Below, in pieces: positions 7,353 through 15,363 of a DNA stretch of 64,000 nucleotides; position 1 is the stretch's first letter; each line of letters opens with the position of its first letter. Below the pieces are notes generated by a model. That model did not search any database, was not told the DNA's origin, and saw only the letters and a list, made by a program, of their open reading frames with translations. This DNA comes from CAMLOF01 sp041913045 (GTDB lineage Bacteria > Pseudomonadota > Gammaproteobacteria > Burkholderiales > Burkholderiaceae_C): positions 1-64,000 of the forward strand of contig JAYSGB010000002.1 in NCBI GenBank assembly GCA_041913045.1, in the 5' to 3' direction. Made by a program: the position numbers and the translations under genes.

Positions 7353-7937
7353 ATGACACAACCGCCCCACGCAGCACTGGCGCCCTCGGAATGGGTGCGC
7401 CACTGGTCCCACCTCATTCCTGACCGCCCCGGCGGCGCGCGCGTACTTGACCTGGCCTGCGGCCACGGCCGCCACACCCGCTGGCTGGTGCGCCAGGGCT
7501 GCCACGTCACGGCGCTAGACCGTGACGCCGAAGCCCTTGCCACCCTGGCCGACCTGCAACCGTTGGTTACAACTTTGTGTGCCGACATTGAAAACGGCCC
7601 CTGGCCGCTGGAAGGCCGCAACTTCGATGCGGTGGTGGTAACCAACTACCTGTGGCGCCCTCTTTGGCCTCGCATCCTGGCTTGCATAGGACAAGGCGGT
7701 GTGCTGATATATGAAACGTTTGCCCACGGCAATGCCAGCGTAGGCAAACCTTCACGGCCCGACTTTCTGCTCCAACCCGGCGAATTGCTGCGCGAATGCG
7801 CCGGGTTGCGCACCGTGGCTTACGAGGACGGCTTCCTCACCGATCCCGACCGTTTCGTACAGCGCATCGCCGCCGTGCGCGAAGCGGCAGACACCTCAGC
7901 CCAACCGACGCGTTATTCCCTGCGCGCCGCTGGGTAG
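7353..7937 (+). CDS. Class I SAM-dependent methyltransferase
   Basis: This 194-residue Rossmann-fold methyltransferase has the SAM-binding motif I as VLDLACGHGRHTRWL, the acidic end of strand 2 as VTALDRDAEAL, and motif IV as FDAVVVTNYLWRP. It resembles the TehB/UbiG-like small methyltransferases that act on small molecules. Substrate unknown. It follows the 41-residue membrane protein after four bases and so probably belongs to the MFS operon. It lies just before dapA, whose likely -10 overlaps its stop codon. Confidence 0.85.
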   Translation: MTQPPHAALAPSEWVRHWSHLIPDRPGGARVLDLACGHGRHTRWLVRQGCHVTALDRDAEALATLADLQPLVTTLCADIENGPWPLEGRNFDAVVVTNYLWRPLWPRILACIGQGGVLIYETFAHGNASVGKPSRPDFLLQPGELLRECAGLRTVAYEDGFLTDPDRFVQRIAAVREAADTSAQPTRYSLRAAG

Positions 7938-7982
7938 AATGCGTGTTCAACTTTTTGCATTCAACCGAAGCACTACCGACCT

Positions 7983-8867
7983 ATGAATCCGATCACCGGC
8001 AGCATCGTGGCCCTGGTCACACCCATGCATGAAGATGGCAGCGTGGACTACCCCGCCCTCCGAAAGCTGATCGACTGGCACATCGCCGAAGGCACGGACT
8101 GCATCGGCGTTGTCGGCACCACGGGCGAATCGCCCACCGTGACGGTCGAGGAACACTGCGAAATCATCCGTGTGTCCGTGGAGCAGGCGGCAGGCCGTAA
8201 GCCCATCATGGCTGGTTGCGGCGCAAATTCCACGGCAGAGGCCATTGAACTGGCCCGCTTTGCCAAGAAAGTCGGCGCCGACTGCCAGCTGCAAGTGGTG
8301 CCCTACTACAACAAGCCCACCCAGGAAGGCCAGTACCAGCACTTCAAGGCCATCGCTGAAGCCACTGGCGACCTGCCCATCGTCCTGTACAACGTGCCCG
8401 GCCGCAGCGTGGCCGACATGGCCCACGACACCGTGCTGCGTCTGGCGCAAATCCCCGGCATCGTCGGCATCAAGGAAGCCACGGGCAACATCGAGCGCGC
8501 TCAATGGCTCATCAAGGAAACCCCGGCAGACTTCGCCGTCTATTCCGGTGACGACCCGACCGCCGTGGCGCTGATGCTGTGCGGCGGCCAAGGAAACGTT
8601 AGCGTGACCGCCAACGTCGCCCCCCGGCTGATGCACGAACTTTGCATGGCCGCCATCGCTGGCGACTTGAAGAAGGCCATGGAAATCCAGATGCGGCTGC
8701 TGCCCGTGCACCGCCAGCTCTTCGTGGAGCCCAACCCTATTCCCGTGAAGTGGGCCATGGCCCGCATGGGTTTGAGCGGCCCTGCACTGCGCCTGCCCCT
8801 GACCCCCATGACCAGCGGCAACCAGCCGGCCCTGGAACAGGCACTGAAGGCCGCTGGCCTGCTGTAA
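7983..8867 (+). CDS. dapA: 4-hydroxy-tetrahydrodipicolinate synthase
   Basis: This 294-residue aldolase of the lysine/diaminopimelate pathway condenses pyruvate with aspartate semialdehyde. The Schiff-base lysine is K164 in VGIKEATGN, the catalytic tyrosine is Y136 in LYNVPGR, and the pyruvate-binding segment GTTGESPT is present. Length and motifs are canonical. A TAGAAT hexamer at 7935-7940, 43 bases upstream, is a plausible -10. bamC follows after 44 bases, an arrangement common in proteobacteria. Confidence 0.96.
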   Translation: MNPITGSIVALVTPMHEDGSVDYPALRKLIDWHIAEGTDCIGVVGTTGESPTVTVEEHCEIIRVSVEQAAGRKPIMAGCGANSTAEAIELARFAKKVGADCQLQVVPYYNKPTQEGQYQHFKAIAEATGDLPIVLYNVPGRSVADMAHDTVLRLAQIPGIVGIKEATGNIERAQWLIKETPADFAVYSGDDPTAVALMLCGGQGNVSVTANVAPRLMHELCMAAIAGDLKKAMEIQMRLLPVHRQLFVEPNPIPVKWAMARMGLSGPALRLPLTPMTSGNQPALEQALKAAGLL

Positions 8868-8911
8868 CCCCTGCCCGCAACGCGATCCCCCAGACAACGC
8901 CAGACCGCTCC

Positions 8912-10057
8912 ATGAAACAAGACATCCTTCAGCGCACTGCAAACCTGCAAACCTCCTCGCTGCGTCACGCCGTGCCTCGTTGGTCGGCACTGGCTGTCGC
9001 CGCTTTTGTGGCAACTGGCTGCTCGGTGCTTCAAGAAGACAAGATCGACTACAAGAGTGCCAAGCAGGCCAATACCCTGGAAGTCCCGCCGGACCTGACC
9101 CAACTCAACCGTGAGTCCCGCTACGTGGTGCCGGGCAACGTGGTTACCGCTTCGGGTTACCAGGTGGCCCAGCCTGCACAAAAGGTGCCGACGGCTGCCA
9201 CCAGCGTGGGTGACGTGCGCATTGAACGTGCGGGCAACCAGCGCTGGCTGGTGGTCAGCCGCCCGGCCGACCAGCTTTGGAGCCCTGTGCGCGACTTCTG
9301 GCAAGAAAACGGCTTCCTCCTGACGCTGGATCAGGAGAACCTGGGCGTGATGGAAACCGACTGGGCCGAAAACCGCGCCAAGCTGCCTCAAGACATCATC
9401 CGCTCCACCATCGGCAAGGTGTTCGACAGCCTTTACTCCACCGGCGAGCGCGACAAGTTCCGCACCCGTCTGGAACGCAATGCCAACGGCGGCACCGAGA
9501 TCTACATCAGCCACCGCGGCATGATCGAGGTGTACGACAGTGCGCGCAAAGACACGACCGTGTGGCAGCCCCGCCCGGCTGACGTGGAATTGGAAGCCGA
9601 ATTCCTGCGCCGCCTGATGGTCAAGCTCGGCGTCAGCCAGGAACAGTCCAAGGCCCTGCTCGCCGCCGGCGCCACCGCCACTTCGTCCAAGGTCACGATG
9701 GTCAACAACCAGCCCGTTGTGCAGATCAACGAAGGATTCGACCGCGCTTGGCGCCGCGTCGGCCTGGCACTTGATCGCACCGGCTTCACGGTGGAAGACC
9801 GCGATCGTGCGCAAGGCGTCTACTTTGTGCGTTACGTCGAGGCAGACGTGAACAAGGCGCCTGAAGCCAAGCCTGGATTCTTCAGCCGCCTGTTTGGCAG
9901 CTCCACGACCAAAGAGGCTACGCCCGTGCGTTACCGCATCAGCGTCAAGAGCAATGCGGACCAGACCACCGTCGCGGTGCTCAATGCCAGTGGCCAGCCG
10001 GAAACCTCCGCAACGGCCCAACGCATCGTGCAGGTCATTGCAGACGATCTGAAGTAA
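8912..10057 (+). CDS. bamC: Outer-membrane assembly lipoprotein BamC
   Basis: This 381-residue lipoprotein is part of the beta-barrel assembly (BAM) complex. The signal peptide ends in a lipobox with C37 (VATGCSV). After it comes the conserved unstructured region that binds BamD (IDYKSAKQANTLEVPPDL), then two helix-grip domains (about residues 100-215 and 265-380). I chose the ATG at 8912, 44 bases after dapA, because upstream frame sequence is not family-like. A strong terminator follows. Confidence 0.92.
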   Translation: MKQDILQRTANLQTSSLRHAVPRWSALAVAAFVATGCSVLQEDKIDYKSAKQANTLEVPPDLTQLNRESRYVVPGNVVTASGYQVAQPAQKVPTAATSVGDVRIERAGNQRWLVVSRPADQLWSPVRDFWQENGFLLTLDQENLGVMETDWAENRAKLPQDIIRSTIGKVFDSLYSTGERDKFRTRLERNANGGTEIYISHRGMIEVYDSARKDTTVWQPRPADVELEAEFLRRLMVKLGVSQEQSKALLAAGATATSSKVTMVNNQPVVQINEGFDRAWRRVGLALDRTGFTVEDRDRAQGVYFVRYVEADVNKAPEAKPGFFSRLFGSSTTKEATPVRYRISVKSNADQTTVAVLNASGQPETSATAQRIVQVIADDLK

Positions 10058-10105
10058 CACCTCAGCCACCCGGTGCTGCCCGTCAAACGCAGCAGCACCG
10101 GGCAC

Positions 10106-10136
10106 AAAAAAACCGCCTCAAAGAGGCGGTTTTTTT
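10106..10136. terminator. Bidirectional intrinsic terminator between bamC and the lipoprotein gene
   Basis: A run of A, the stem ACCGCCTC/GAGGCGGT with a short AAA loop, then a run of seven T. The A-run on the left serves the minus strand, so the element can end transcription from bamC and from the convergent lipoprotein gene. Confidence 0.9.
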
Positions 10137-10153
10137 GTTGGAGAGAAAGCAGA

Positions 10154-10384
10154 TTACTGCTTCTTCTCTTCCGGCTTTTGCTCAGCAGCGGGAGCAGCAG
10201 CGTCAGCGGCCGGAGCAGCGGGGGCTGCAGCAGGAGCAGCGGCGTCAGCAGCGGGGGCGGCAGGAGCAGCAGCAGGAGCTTCCACAGCAGGTGCGGGTGC
10301 AGGAGCAGCGGCTTCTTCTTTTTTACCGCATGCGGCCAGTGCCACAGCAGCCATCAGAGCGGCGATAACGAGCGACTTGTTCAT
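10154..10384 (-). CDS. Small Ala/Pro-rich lipoprotein
   Basis: This 76-residue protein has a lipoprotein signal MNKSLVIAALMAAVALAACG (lipobox cysteine at residue 19), a charged KKEE start of the mature part, and a low-complexity tail made of A, P and D. The tail holds two copies of a 13-residue unit (AAPAAPAADAAAP), indicating tandem duplication. It ends in EQKPEEKKQ. No enzymatic domain is present. It may act as an extended spacer between outer membrane and cell wall, but this is only suggested by composition. It shares a terminator with bamC and has a recognisable promoter upstream. Confidence 0.75.
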   Translation of the reverse strand: MNKSLVIAALMAAVALAACGKKEEAAAPAPAPAVEAPAAAPAAPAADAAAPAAAPAAPAADAAAPAAEQKPEEKKQ

Positions 10385-10461
10385 TTGAGCGAAGGATGGG
10401 TAAGTATCCGGGAGTGTTTGAGCTTCACCGACACGACCCTCCCGAAGGGCCTCGCCAGTGA

Positions 10462-10498
10462 AACTGGTGCACCATTGTTGAAGATGTTTGCACCAGTT
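10462..10498. repeat. Ten-base inverted repeat in the lipoprotein leader
   Basis: AACTGGTGCA at 10462-10471 is exactly complementary to TGCACCAGTT at 10489-10498, separated by 17 bases. It lies between the proposed promoter (10507-10535) and the ATG at 10384 of the minus-strand lipoprotein gene, so it would fold in the 5' untranslated RNA or act as an operator. Confidence 0.6.
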
Positions 10499-10506
10499 CG
10501 GCGCGA

Positions 10507-10535
10507 ATCATAATCCGCAAAACGGTTCGGGTTAA
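10507..10535 (-). promoter_or_regulatory. Sigma-70-type promoter for the Ala/Pro-rich lipoprotein
   Basis: Read on the minus strand, TTAACC (four of six to TTGACA) is followed by a 17-base spacer and TATGAT (five of six to TATAAT). The start point would be about 115 bases before the ATG, placing the 10-base inverted repeat inside the leader. Confidence 0.5.
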
Positions 10536-10621
10536 CCCTCACCGTGAATTTTTTTACTACAAGATGTTTCTGTCTCTTTTTGGCAACGACAGTTACGCGG
10601 ATGCATTCAGAGCCCGCAGCA

Positions 10622-11785
10622 TCAGTCATGCGTCAGATGCAGCCACCCGGCATCGAACCAATCGGCGAGCAAGGCCTGCGCCTCAGGGCTTGCTCGCATG
10701 ACTTTGGCTGCAGGCAAGCTACGCCCGTCAGCCAGCTCCCGCATCAGGCGGGCATCCTTGCCCGCAGCACGGAACGCCTCCCCGTTGATGAAAATGTGGT
10801 GCGCGTCGTACATCATCCGGGTCCGCCTGTCCAGGGTGATCGCACCAGCTTGCCAAGCCGCGTTCGGCTCCTCAAACCAGACACGAGGCTTGGGTTCAGT
10901 CATCACCTCACCCAGAGCACACGCGAGCGACATGGGGTCTGCCACCATGCGCCGCATGCCTTCCTGGGCAAAGGCCAGCAGCCCTTCGGGCATGGCGGCA
11001 GGCTGCGCCGTTGCCTCCTGACTGGGGTCACGGTACAACGTCTCGTCTTCGTATTCGTCTGCCAGGCGCAGCGCCAGTTCACCCGCAAGCCCACCGCGTT
11101 GTGGCACCCTGAAGCCTACGGAGTAAGTCATGCACTCACCGCCTTCAGCAACGCCGTCATGCGCCCATTTGGGGGGCAGGTACAGCATGTCGCCCGGCTC
11201 CAGCACCCACTCTTCCTCCGGCTCAAAGTTGCTCAGAATCTTGAGAGGAACGCCCTCTTCCAGCGTCAAGTCTTTCTGCCTGCCAATGCGCCAGCGGCGC
11301 TTGCCTTGGGCTTGCAGCAGAAACACGTCGTAACTGTCGAAATGCGGGCCAACGCCGCCCCCCTCGCTGGCCCAGGAAATCATCAGGTCATCAAGCCTGG
11401 CGTCGGGCACAAAGCGAAAGCTCTTCATCAAGTTGTGCACGGCGTCCACGTGCAAATCCACCCCCTGCACCAGCAAAGTCCAGTCTGGGCGTTTGAACGC
11501 CGGAAACGCGGAGCGGTTGAACGGTCCATGGCGCAACTGCCACGCGCCGCTGTCTTCGCGCACGATCAACCGGGATTCGACGTCTTCGCGCCCCGAGAGC
11601 GCAAACAGTTCTGGCCGAGACAAGAGCGGCTGAAAGCCGGGAATCGCCTGGCGAATCAGCAAGGGCTTTTTCTGCCAGTGCTTGCGCATGAACTGTTGAG
11701 GGGTAAGGCCGCCCAACAAGGCGAGAGGTTGGTTGGACACAGGGGGCTGCGCAGCGCCAGAGAGAGCATGGGCTTGAGAAGTCAT
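10622..11785 (-). CDS. roxA: JmjC ribosomal-protein L16 arginine 3-hydroxylase (RoxA/YcfD type)
   Basis: This 387-residue cupin-4/JmjC Fe(II)/2-oxoglutarate oxygenase has its iron triad as H148 and D150 in GPHFDSYDVF plus the His of PPKWAHDG. The N-terminal HWQKKPLLIRQA motif and a C-terminal winged-helix-like segment are typical of ribosomal oxygenases. E. coli YcfD hydroxylates an arginine of ribosomal protein L16. The open frame begins with ATG at 11785, immediately next to a perfect 14-base palindrome and with no Shine-Dalgarno sequence. It is divergent from the SlyD-like gene. Confidence 0.85.
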   Translation of the reverse strand: MTSQAHALSGAAQPPVSNQPLALLGGLTPQQFMRKHWQKKPLLIRQAIPGFQPLLSRPELFALSGREDVESRLIVREDSGAWQLRHGPFNRSAFPAFKRPDWTLLVQGVDLHVDAVHNLMKSFRFVPDARLDDLMISWASEGGGVGPHFDSYDVFLLQAQGKRRWRIGRQKDLTLEEGVPLKILSNFEPEEEWVLEPGDMLYLPPKWAHDGVAEGGECMTYSVGFRVPQRGGLAGELALRLADEYEDETLYRDPSQEATAQPAAMPEGLLAFAQEGMRRMVADPMSLACALGEVMTEPKPRVWFEEPNAAWQAGAITLDRRTRMMYDAHHIFINGEAFRAAGKDARLMRELADGRSLPAAKVMRASPEAQALLADWFDAGWLHLTHD

Positions 11786-11799
11786 GGGACAATTGTCCC
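11786..11799. promoter_or_regulatory. Perfect 14-base palindrome abutting roxA ATG
   Basis: GGGACAATTGTCCC is self-complementary over all 14 bases and ends one base before the roxA ATG. It contains GACAAT, a -10-like hexamer, seven bases before that ATG. It could be an operator overlapping a promoter of a leaderless roxA message. Confidence 0.5.
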
Positions 11800-11841
11800 C
11801 GATAAACCCGGGGGAACCGCCCCACCCAGCACCTGCAAAAG

Positions 11842-12378
11842 ATGAACGACTCTTCCGACTCCAGCCGTCAATCGAACGAAGCCTCCATGGCCATCACGCC
11901 CCAGTGCGTTGTAGCGCTGACATGGACCTTACAGGACACCCTGGGTGAACTGCTTGACGAACTGGAAGAGCCTGTTGAGTTCCTGTTGGGCGGCAACGAT
12001 CTACTGGCCAAAATCGAGGAAACCCTGCAGGGGCACCAAGTTGGTGATGTGCTGGAAATGCACTTGGAGCCAGAGCATGCCTTTGGTGACTTTGACGACC
12101 AATTACTCTTTCTGGAGCCTCGATCTGCTTTTCCGAAGGATCTGGAAGAAGGCATGGCCTTTGAGGGCCTGCCCAAAGGCTGCAACACCGAAGCACCAGC
12201 AGACCGCGTCTACTTTGTGAGCGAGATATACCCCGACCACGTAGTGCTGGATGCCAACCACCCGTTGGCAGGTATAGCCCTGCGCTTGAAGTTGAAGGTG
12301 CACGCCGTGCGAGAAGCCACCGTTGACGAGGTGGGCGCCGGTACCCTTGGCACCGGCTTTTTCAAGCTGGGCAGCTGA
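11842..12378 (+). CDS. FKBP-type peptidyl-prolyl isomerase, SlyD-like
   Basis: This protein of 178 residues (or 163 if it starts at the in-frame ATG at 11887) follows the SlyD plan. An FKBP half (ALTWTLQDTLGELLDE, FLLGGNDLLAKIEETLQG) is interrupted by the insert-in-flap chaperone domain and resumes with HPLAGIALRLKLKVHAV. The His-rich metal-binding tail of E. coli SlyD is missing. The cytoplasmic isomerase/chaperone role is inferred from the family. It is divergent from roxA and convergent with dut. Confidence 0.85.
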   Translation: MNDSSDSSRQSNEASMAITPQCVVALTWTLQDTLGELLDELEEPVEFLLGGNDLLAKIEETLQGHQVGDVLEMHLEPEHAFGDFDDQLLFLEPRSAFPKDLEEGMAFEGLPKGCNTEAPADRVYFVSEIYPDHVVLDANHPLAGIALRLKLKVHAVREATVDEVGAGTLGTGFFKLGS

Positions 12379-12410
12379 GACCAAGTCAGCCGCGCCCTGG
12401 AGGCTGAAGA

Positions 12411-12860
12411 TCAGCCCCGGCCTGTGGAGCCGTACCCGCCCGCGCCGCGCTCGGTTGCGACGGAAAAGTCATCCACGATGTTGAACTGTGCCTGCACGAC
12501 AGGCACGATCACCAACTGCGCAATGCGCTCCATGGGCTGGATGGTGAACGCTGTGTCACTGCGGTTCCACGCACTCACCATCAGCTGCCCCTGGTAGTCA
12601 CTGTCGATCAGGCCAACCAGGTTACCCAGGACGATGCCATGCTTGTGCCCAAGGCCCGAGCGAGGCAGGATGAGTGCGGCGTAACCCGCATCAGCCAAGT
12701 GGATGGCCATGCCCGTGGGCACGAGCTGCCAGGCATTGGGCTGGAGCGTCAGCGGCTCATCCAGGCAGGCCCGCAGGTCCAACCCTGCGCTGCCTGCCGT
12801 GGCGTAGGCCGGAAGCTGCTCTTTCAACCTCTCATCGAGGATCTGCAAATCAACTCGCAC
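12411..12860 (-). CDS. dut: Deoxyuridine 5'-triphosphate nucleotidohydrolase
   Basis: This 149-residue trimeric dUTPase has all five motifs visible: GSAGLDLRA, PRSGLGHKHG, GLIDSDYQGQ (with the catalytic Asp), AQLVIVPV and the P-loop-like GGYGSTGRG at the C-terminus. It cleaves dUTP to dUMP, keeping uracil out of DNA. It is downstream of dctM on the same strand with a nine-base gap. Confidence 0.96.
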   Translation of the reverse strand: MRVDLQILDERLKEQLPAYATAGSAGLDLRACLDEPLTLQPNAWQLVPTGMAIHLADAGYAALILPRSGLGHKHGIVLGNLVGLIDSDYQGQLMVSAWNRSDTAFTIQPMERIAQLVIVPVVQAQFNIVDDFSVATERGAGGYGSTGRG

Positions 12861-12869
12861 GGCCCAGCC

Positions 12870-14669
12870 TCACTTGGAAGGTTTCTTCATGTCGTCCATG
12901 AGCGCCTTCATGGGATCCGGCTCCTCGCCCTCTGACGGGGCAGGCTGCGCCCCCTCTTCTGCAGGAGCTGCATCGCCAGAAGCGTCCGGCTGGGTGCCCT
13001 CTTCTTCGGAAGACTCCTCGGCCGGAGCCATGTCAAGCAGCATGTCCGTAACCTGGGACTCGTCGACCTTCTGCGCTTTTTCGATGTTGCCGGTGACCAG
13101 GCCAGGGTGCATGATCACAACGGCCACCATGATCAACTGCAGCACGATGAACGCGATGGAGCCCTTGTAGATCTGCGCCGTGGTAACAGCGGGAATGCGC
13201 TGCTTGGTCACCGAATCGGTGTAGTCATTGCGCGCGGCAACGCTGCGCAGATAGAACAGCGCAAAACCGAAGGGCGGCGTCAGGAAAGAGGTCTGCAGGT
13301 TCATAGCGATGATCACGCCAAACCAGATCAGATCAATACCCAGCTTGTCGGCCACCGGCGCCAGCAGCGGGATCACGATGAACGCGATCTCGAAGAAGTC
13401 GATGAACATGCCCAGGACGAACACCAGGATGTTCACCACGATCAGGAAGCCCAGCGCACCACCGGGCATCTTGTCAAACAGGTGCTCCACCCAGATGTGG
13501 CCGTCGGCCGCGTTGAAGGTGAAGCTGAACACCGTCGAGCCGATCAGGATGAACAGCACGAAGATGGACAGCTTGGTGGTGTTCTCCAGTGCCTGCTTCA
13601 GCAGAGGCACCGTCAGACGCCTGCGCGAGCCAGCCATGATCAATGCGCCCAGCGCGCCCATGGCACCGCCTTCTGTAGGCGTTGCCACGCCCAGGAAGAT
13701 CGTTCCCAGCACCAGGAAGATCAGGACCAGCGGCGGGATCAGCACAAAGGTCACCTGCTCTGCCAGACGAGACAGAAGGTTCAGGCGGAGCAGTCGGTTG
13801 AGCAACGCCAGACCAAGCGCCAGGAAAGAACCCACCGTGGTGGACATGATGATGATCTCATCGCCCGGCGCAGGCATTTCGCGGCCGATCCAGGGGTTGA
13901 TGATCGATTCGTGCACCTGCGCCCAAACGTAGCTGGCCACGGCGCAAACGACGAGCAACACAAACAAGGAGCGGTGACCGCTGGCACCGTTGTCCTCGGT
14001 GTAGATACGGGCCTCTTGGGGCAGAGCGGGTACCCACGCTGGCTTCACGACAGCCACCACAGCGACGAAGGCGATATACAAGCCCACCAGCATCAGGCCA
14101 GGAATGAGCGCGCCAGAGTACATGTCGCCCACGGAACGGCCGAGCTGGTCGGCCAGCACGATCAACACCAGCGACGGCGGAATGGCCTGCGCCAACGTGC
14201 CCGAAGCTGTGATCACACCCGTGGCAATCGTACGGTTGTAGCCGTAGCGCAGCATGATGGGCAGAGAGATCAGGCCCATAGAGATGACGGCGGCTGCCAC
14301 CACACCCGTGGTTGCGGCCAACAGAGCACCCACCATGATGACCGCGACAGCCAAGCCGCCGCGCACGGGGCCGAACACTTGGCCCACGGTTTCGAGCAGG
14401 TCTTCCGCCATTCGGCTTCGCTCAAGGATGATGCCCATGAGCGTGAAGAATGGAATGGCAAGCAAGGTGTCGTTCTGCATGATGCCGAACACACGCAGCG
14501 GCAAGGCCTGGAAGAGGTTGGACGGGAAAAGTCCAACCTCCATGCCAATCAAGCCGAAGAACAGACCTGTGGCAGCCAGCGAGAACGCTACGGGAAAGCC
14601 AGCCAGCAGGAAGAAAAGCAGGCCCGCGAACATGACGGGCACAAAGTTCTGAGACAGGAATTCGATCAT
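12870..14669 (-). CDS. TRAP transporter large permease subunit (DctM family) with acidic tail
   Basis: This 599-residue membrane protein of the DctM/ion-transporter superfamily forms the transport channel with the adjacent small subunit, driven by a sodium gradient. Conserved features include GFPVAFSLAATG and IPFFTLMGIILE near the N-terminus and FLTPPFGFALFYLRSVA near the C-terminus. It is well above the usual 425-residue size. There is an insert around residues 215-275 with an extra helix, and the last 80 or so residues are a soluble acidic Pro/Ala/Glu-rich tail (PAEESSEEEG, DASGDAAPAEEG) ending DPMKALMDDMKKPSK. Enlarged large subunits occur in the 2-oxoacid/mannitol-type TRAP group, but the low-complexity tail is unusual. 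Confidence 0.88.
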   Translation of the reverse strand: MIEFLSQNFVPVMFAGLLFFLLAGFPVAFSLAATGLFFGLIGMEVGLFPSNLFQALPLRVFGIMQNDTLLAIPFFTLMGIILERSRMAEDLLETVGQVFGPVRGGLAVAVIMVGALLAATTGVVAAAVISMGLISLPIMLRYGYNRTIATGVITASGTLAQAIPPSLVLIVLADQLGRSVGDMYSGALIPGLMLVGLYIAFVAVVAVVKPAWVPALPQEARIYTEDNGASGHRSLFVLLVVCAVASYVWAQVHESIINPWIGREMPAPGDEIIIMSTTVGSFLALGLALLNRLLRLNLLSRLAEQVTFVLIPPLVLIFLVLGTIFLGVATPTEGGAMGALGALIMAGSRRRLTVPLLKQALENTTKLSIFVLFILIGSTVFSFTFNAADGHIWVEHLFDKMPGGALGFLIVVNILVFVLGMFIDFFEIAFIVIPLLAPVADKLGIDLIWFGVIIAMNLQTSFLTPPFGFALFYLRSVAARNDYTDSVTKQRIPAVTTAQIYKGSIAFIVLQLIMVAVVIMHPGLVTGNIEKAQKVDESQVTDMLLDMAPAEESSEEEGTQPDASGDAAPAEEGAQPAPSEGEEPDPMKALMDDMKKPSK

Positions 14670-14680
14670 GGTGGTCGCGC

Positions 14681-15298
14681 TCAGTGTTTTTGGGTTTGCG
14701 CGCCGGCAGATTCGGCGGCCTGATGTTCGGCCTCAGCGATTTCCTTGGCCAGCAATTCGGTCTCGCTCGGGCCGGTGTGCTCAAGCGGGTCGGGGCCAGC
14801 ACCGAAGAGGAAATTCAAGCGCTTGATCAGCTCGGAAACACCTTGCAGGAAAAGAATGGCAAAACCCAGCGGGATCAGGCCATAAACGGGCCAACGGATC
14901 AAACCGCCAGCATTGGACGACATCTCACCCGACTCCCAGGCCTGAATGAAAGTGGGCCAACCCAGGGTGCCCATCATCCAGCACAGAGGGAACAGGAATG
15001 CCACGATGCCAATGACGTCCACCCAGTTGCGACCGCGCGCGCTGAACTTGCTGGACACGAAGTCGATACGAACGTGTGCATTGCGGAGAAAGGCATAACC
15101 ACCACCCAGCATGAACACTGCGGCGAACAGGTACCACTGGATCTCCAACAAGCTGTTGGAACTGGTGTTGAACACCTTGCGCACGATCGCGTTGCCCGCA
15201 CTGATCAAGGTGGCAGCCAGAATCAGCCACATAGCCAGTTTGCCGATCATGTCATTGAAGGCATCGATCAGTCGTGAGAGTCTCATCAAGAACGGCAT
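14681..15298 (-). CDS. TRAP transporter small permease subunit (DctQ family)
   Basis: This 205-residue protein has four membrane helices and the DctQ pattern (ISAGNAIVRKVFNTS, LEIQWYLFAAVFMLGGGYA, RIDFVSSKFSARGR). It has a soluble C-terminal extension rich in Glu and Ala. I chose the ATG at 15298 because DctQ homology begins there; the frame runs further upstream through the terminator. It lies 11 bases before dctM. It is separated from dctP by an intrinsic terminator, so it should be expressed less than the binding protein. Confidence 0.85.
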   Translation of the reverse strand: MPFLMRLSRLIDAFNDMIGKLAMWLILAATLISAGNAIVRKVFNTSSNSLLEIQWYLFAAVFMLGGGYAFLRNAHVRIDFVSSKFSARGRNWVDVIGIVAFLFPLCWMMGTLGWPTFIQAWESGEMSSNAGGLIRWPVYGLIPLGFAILFLQGVSELIKRLNFLFGAGPDPLEHTGPSETELLAKEIAEAEHQAAESAGAQTQKH

Positions 15299-15317
15299 GT
15301 CTGCTCCGTCTGTTACG

Positions 15318-15343
15318 AAAAAAGCCCCGCATGAAGCGGGGCT
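15318..15343 (-). terminator. Intrinsic terminator/attenuator between dctP and dctQ
   Basis: On the minus strand AGCCCCGC, a five-base loop and GCGGGGCT are followed by six T. It sits right after the dctP stop and before dctQ. Partial read-through would give an excess of periplasmic binding protein over permease. Confidence 0.85.
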
Positions 15344-15363
15344 CCATTCAGGGGTCACCGATA

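Noticed and set aside
13107..14723. Long plus-strand open frame opposite dctM (538 codons)
   Set aside because: It is antisense to a clear DctM gene, is His/Gln-rich and lacks domain-like sequence; a by-product of GC-rich codon usage.
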